Source: Saprospiraceae bacterium
GTDB lineage: Bacteria > Bacteroidota > Bacteroidia > Chitinophagales > Saprospiraceae
Reading direction: 5' to 3'
DNA: 64,000 nt
NCBI GenBank assembly: GCA_016722295.1
Contig: JADKGL010000010.1
Coordinates: 82,912-146,911, forward strand
In this document: positions 61,623-64,000 of the stretch, piece after piece
How positions within the stretch are numbered: position 1 is the stretch's first letter
Layout of the letters: the number at the start of each line of letters is the position of its first letter
The notes under the pieces: generated by a model
Seen by the model: the letters and a program-made list of their open reading frames with translations, nothing else
Told to the model about the DNA's origin: nothing
Database searches by the model: none
Translations under genes and position numbers: made by a program

Positions 61623-61913
61623 ATGTTAGAAAAACTTCAGGCAAAATGGAAGGTTTCCCTCCTCCAAGTAATACTAATTCTTTGTGTATTTACCATTGGA
61701 GGAAGTTGTACTGGATATCTAGCAAAAAAGATTATGCCTATATTAGCACTAGACAATAAGTTCCTTTGGACTATTTTTTATATTTTAATCATGACTGCTA
61801 TTTGGCCAATAATGGTATTAATCATCAGTATTCCCTTTGGTCAGTTTACTTTTTTCAAAAACTATTTATATAGAATGTATAGTCGGATGCAAGGCAAAAA
61901 CAAAAAAATCTAA
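61623..61913 (+). CDS. Small membrane protein (DUF6787-like)
   Basis: This 96-residue protein has two membrane helices (about 12-35 and 45-70) and a basic C-terminus (KNYLYRMYSRMQGKNKK). The pattern, including the WPIMVLIISIPFGQFTFFKNY segment, recalls the Bacteroidota DUF6787 family. The function is unknown. It starts 5 bases after the carboxyltransferase stop and is probably in the same transcript. Confidence 0.7.
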   Translation: MLEKLQAKWKVSLLQVILILCVFTIGGSCTGYLAKKIMPILALDNKFLWTIFYILIMTAIWPIMVLIISIPFGQFTFFKNYLYRMYSRMQGKNKKI

Positions 61914-61946
61914 ATTGAAAAATGGCGTTGTATAATAAAAAATAGT

Positions 61947-62198
61947 ATGCGAAAAACACTCATTCCAATAATTTTTATCATTGTTGCTTTTACTAAAGCT
62001 AATGCTCAATTTTTGCCACAAGACTCACTTATTCTGAAAAATCCCCATCGTTTCTTTTTGGATTTAAAACCTAAAAAAGCATTCTTTTGCAGACTAGAAG
62101 ATCGTATGATACAAAAATCAAAACTTAATTTTAGTTTTCGCTTAGGTTCTAAGGATTATACGAATTATATGGAATATTGGCAAAAACCAACTAATTAA
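61947..62198 (+). CDS. Small exported hypothetical protein
   Basis: This 83-residue protein has a clear signal peptide (MRKTLIPIIFIIVAFTKANAQ) and a short basic mature part of about 60 residues. I recognise no family. It ends 8 bases inside the convergent truA gene. It could be a small envelope protein specific to the lineage. Confidence 0.6.
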   Translation: MRKTLIPIIFIIVAFTKANAQFLPQDSLILKNPHRFFLDLKPKKAFFCRLEDRMIQKSKLNFSFRLGSKDYTNYMEYWQKPTN

Positions 62199-62961
62199 TT
62201 TCAACCCAAAGATCACTGATAGATTGAGGATATTCGACATTCACTAAAATTAACCCATGAGCTGGAACAGACCATGCTTTGGTGATTTGAGCTTTATTTT
62301 CTAAATCAAATTTGATTTGATCAATAGAGATTTTGTTTGTACCCAGATTAAAATAAGTACCAACTAGCAATCGGACCATTCCTCTTAAAAATCGATTAGC
62401 TGCAATATGAAATTCCCAATTTTTGTCATCCTTTTGAATCCAAATTACTTGCTGTACTTTACAATTAAAATTCTCTACACTAGAGTGTAACTTAGCAAAT
62501 GACTTAAAATTATTTTGTATCAATAATAAATTTGATAAAGTTTCAAATTCTGTTTGATTATAACTTGCAAAGCGCTCATTAAAACAACTTGTATCATTAT
62601 TGAAACTTGTTTTCTGAGTATGGAGCTTATAAATATATTTCCTGCTAATGGCATCGAACCTAGAATGAAATGGCCCATTGCAGAAATAAAGATTCTGTAC
62701 AGAAATATCTTTGGGTAATATTGAATTGATACTCTTACGATTCAAAGCAATTATATCCTCCTGTTTCCCTTCAAAATGTGCGATATAATTTATCGCATGT
62801 ACACCAGTATCTGTTCGGCCACATCCTGTAATATCTATGGTTCTTTTCAGCAATTTTGACAAACTTACTTCTATGACTTCTTGTACAGTAGTCTGACCAA
62901 TCTGGCGTTGCCATCCACAATATGCTCTGCCATGATATTCTAACTTTACTATGATGATCAA
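62191..62961 (-). CDS. truA: tRNA pseudouridine synthase A
   Basis: TruA converts uridines 38-40 of the tRNA anticodon arm to pseudouridine. The 256-residue protein has YHGRAYCGWQRQ (residues 9-20), TVQEVIE, and the catalytic GRTDTGVHA with Asp51. The second half has FHSRFDAISRKYIYKL and NRFLRGMVRLLVGTY. Length is typical. It follows the DoxX-like gene by 38 bases. Confidence 0.96.
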   Translation of the reverse strand: MIIIVKLEYHGRAYCGWQRQIGQTTVQEVIEVSLSKLLKRTIDITGCGRTDTGVHAINYIAHFEGKQEDIIALNRKSINSILPKDISVQNLYFCNGPFHSRFDAISRKYIYKLHTQKTSFNNDTSCFNERFASYNQTEFETLSNLLLIQNNFKSFAKLHSSVENFNCKVQQVIWIQKDDKNWEFHIAANRFLRGMVRLLVGTYFNLGTNKISIDQIKFDLENKAQITKAWSVPAHGLILVNVEYPQSISDLWVEIN

Positions 62962-62999
62962 TGTATCGTAAAAAATGATCGGTTTTTGGAATAATATTA

Positions 63000-63362
63000 C
63001 TAGCCAATTATAGAATTGTCTCTTGCATGGCTGTGTGCATACATCAATGCTCCACCAACTAAAGCCAAATCCTTTATTAAGGACATCGTTGCCATTTGAT
63101 TTCCAGTAGTTGCAGATTTCAAATGTACTAAAGCAACGAAAAGCAATAACATAAATGCTAACAATACTGCAGCCAATTTATCATATTTGCCGATGAAAAC
63201 ACTTATTGCAAATAAAATAAGACATGCTCCTGTAAAATAAACTGAAATAACACCGCCTGGTGCCATAGCAGCCATCTCATTAGCACCCATAAAATGGAAT
63301 ACTCCGAATATCAACATGGGAATTGCAAAAAAATACTTCCCTAGTCCTGTAATTGCATTCAT
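63000..63362 (-). CDS. DoxX-family membrane protein
   Basis: This 120-residue protein has four membrane helices and matches the small DoxX family (YFFAIPMLIFGVFHF at the start, IKDLALVGGALMYA at the end). Family members are linked to thiol stress in some bacteria and unassigned in most. In the upstream spacer, TCTCG-CAAGATA-CGAGA (63401-63417) is an inverted repeat whose centre resembles a -7 box (TATCTTGC on the minus strand). Confidence 0.85.
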   Translation of the reverse strand: MNAITGLGKYFFAIPMLIFGVFHFMGANEMAAMAPGGVISVYFTGACLILFAISVFIGKYDKLAAVLLAFMLLLFVALVHLKSATTGNQMATMSLIKDLALVGGALMYAHSHARDNSIIG

Positions 63363-63447
63363 AATTAGATTGGTTTTAACGTTTTGATTAAATTATTTAC
63401 TCTCGCAAGATACGAGAAATTTCTTTTTTCCAAAAAAAACAAAATAA

Positions 63448-64000
63448 TTATGCCGAAAGTGGGATTTCTGCAAGATTCAGTTTGGTCTTCAAGTATTCAG
63501 AATCTACCACTAAACGAGATTCTTTAACGCCATAAAACATTGGATCTGTGAGTACTTTTTCACATATTGATCGCAAACCTCGTGCTCCTAATTTATTATC
63601 GATTGCTTGTTGAGAAATCATTTCAAGAGCATCTTTTGTAAACTCAATCTCAATCCCGTCTATTTCAAATAGTTTTTTGTATTGAGACACTAATGCATTC
63701 TTAGGCTCTGTAAGTATTCGAATTAAATCATCTTTAGTTAACTTTTCTAAGTATGCCAATACCGGCAATCTTCCCAAAAGCTCAGGAATAATTCCGAATT
63801 TTTTTAAGTCGTGATGATTGACCAAATGGATCACTTCGTCCCTTGAACCTGAATGATTCTCAGCCCCTGATTTAAAGCCGATTACATTTGTATTCAAACG
63901 CTTAGCTATGATTTTTTCAAGTCCATCAAATGCACCTCCACAAATGAAAAGTATGTTTTGGGTATTCAATTTTAAAAACTGTTGTTCTGGATGTTTCCGA
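63448..64000 (-). CDS. clpX: ClpX ATPase, C-terminal part (truncated by window end)
   Basis: This is the C-terminal 184 residues of ClpX, the AAA+ unfoldase of ClpXP. The frame enters at base 64000 with RKHPEQQFLKLNTQNILFI, then the AAA+ segment CGGAFDGLEKII. It continues with the ClpX-specific GIIPELLGRLPVLAYLEKLT (RKH and the IGF-loop side region) and sensor-2 LGARGLRSICEKVL. The N-terminal zinc finger and Walker A lie to the right of the window. The final residues are well conserved, so the 3' end is intact. Confidence 0.95.
   Translation of the reverse strand, partial: RKHPEQQFLKLNTQNILFICGGAFDGLEKIIAKRLNTNVIGFKSGAENHSGSRDEVIHLVNHHDLKKFGIIPELLGRLPVLAYLEKLTKDDLIRILTEPKNALVSQYKKLFEIDGIEIEFTKDALEMISQQAIDNKLGARGLRSICEKVLTDPMFYGVKESRLVVDSEYLKTKLNLAEIPLSA

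Overview
This window is a single AT-rich chromosomal segment from a member of the phylum Bacteroidota, most likely a Saprospiria- or Chitinophagia-like environmental lineage. Four things point there. Several secreted proteins carry C-terminal type IX secretion (T9SS) sorting domains or gliding-type C-terminal regions. There are DUF4249-like and MORN-repeat lipoproteins. Many genes are preceded by the Bacteroidota -7 promoter element TAnnTTTG instead of a sigma-70 -10 box. Overall gene content and order fit as well. I see no phage, transposase, CRISPR array, tRNA or 5S/16S/23S rRNA in the window. Both ends cut genes: a SpoU/TrmH RNA methyltransferase on the left and clpX on the right.

Layout. 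1-8 kb holds housekeeping and stress genes: STAS protein, clpC, the infC-rpmI-rplT translation cluster, a repeat-rich 730-base gap with a possibly decayed small gene, and dnaK with an unusual 9-N9-9 inverted repeat in its leader. 8-13 kb: a lipoprotein divergent from panB, then mltG, the long Rel/SpoT alarmone enzyme and a short asparaginase-domain protein. 13-28 kb: secreted T9SS proteins, a fused dipeptide/oligopeptide ABC ATPase, a very long AsmA-like protein followed by a sugar kinase and pfkA, a candidate small RNA with its own promoter and terminator, a vanadium-haloperoxidase-like lipoprotein and a MORN lipoprotein. 28.9-29.3 kb is RNase P RNA (rnpB, minus strand). 29-39 kb: an NtrY-like histidine kinase, type II NADH dehydrogenase with a DCC protein, peptidase T, a LON-substrate-domain protein, two envelope glycosyltransferases, a low-molecular-weight tyrosine phosphatase and UppP. 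39.8-43.6 kb is a compact bacterial non-homologous end-joining (NHEJ) locus: ligD, ku and an endonuclease/exonuclease/phosphatase-family gene. 43.6-51.4 kb: DUF4442 protein, uridine kinase divergent from a nucleoside transporter, scpA divergent from an RsmI-like methylase, a TauE/SafE permease, a secreted protein and an atypical SDR. 51.4-59 kb: a 1991-residue alpha-2-macroglobulin in an operon with a FAD oxidoreductase and a MmcQ/YjbR protein. 59-64 kb: secreted endonuclease I, an acyl-CoA carboxylase carboxyltransferase, two small orphans, truA, a DoxX-like protein and clpX.

Functional themes are protein quality control (ClpC, ClpX, DnaK), stringent response, envelope building (MltG, UppP, glycosyltransferases, AsmA-like protein, alpha-2-macroglobulin), secretion of large surface proteins, and double-strand-break repair. 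The most interesting non-coding signals are the candidate small RNA at 26.6 kb, the dnaK inverted repeat, a set of promoters whose -7 box ends exactly 4 bases before the start codon (suggesting leaderless mRNAs), and a hairpin repeat with compensatory changes at 5.2 kb. All calls come from reading the sequence; no database search was run.
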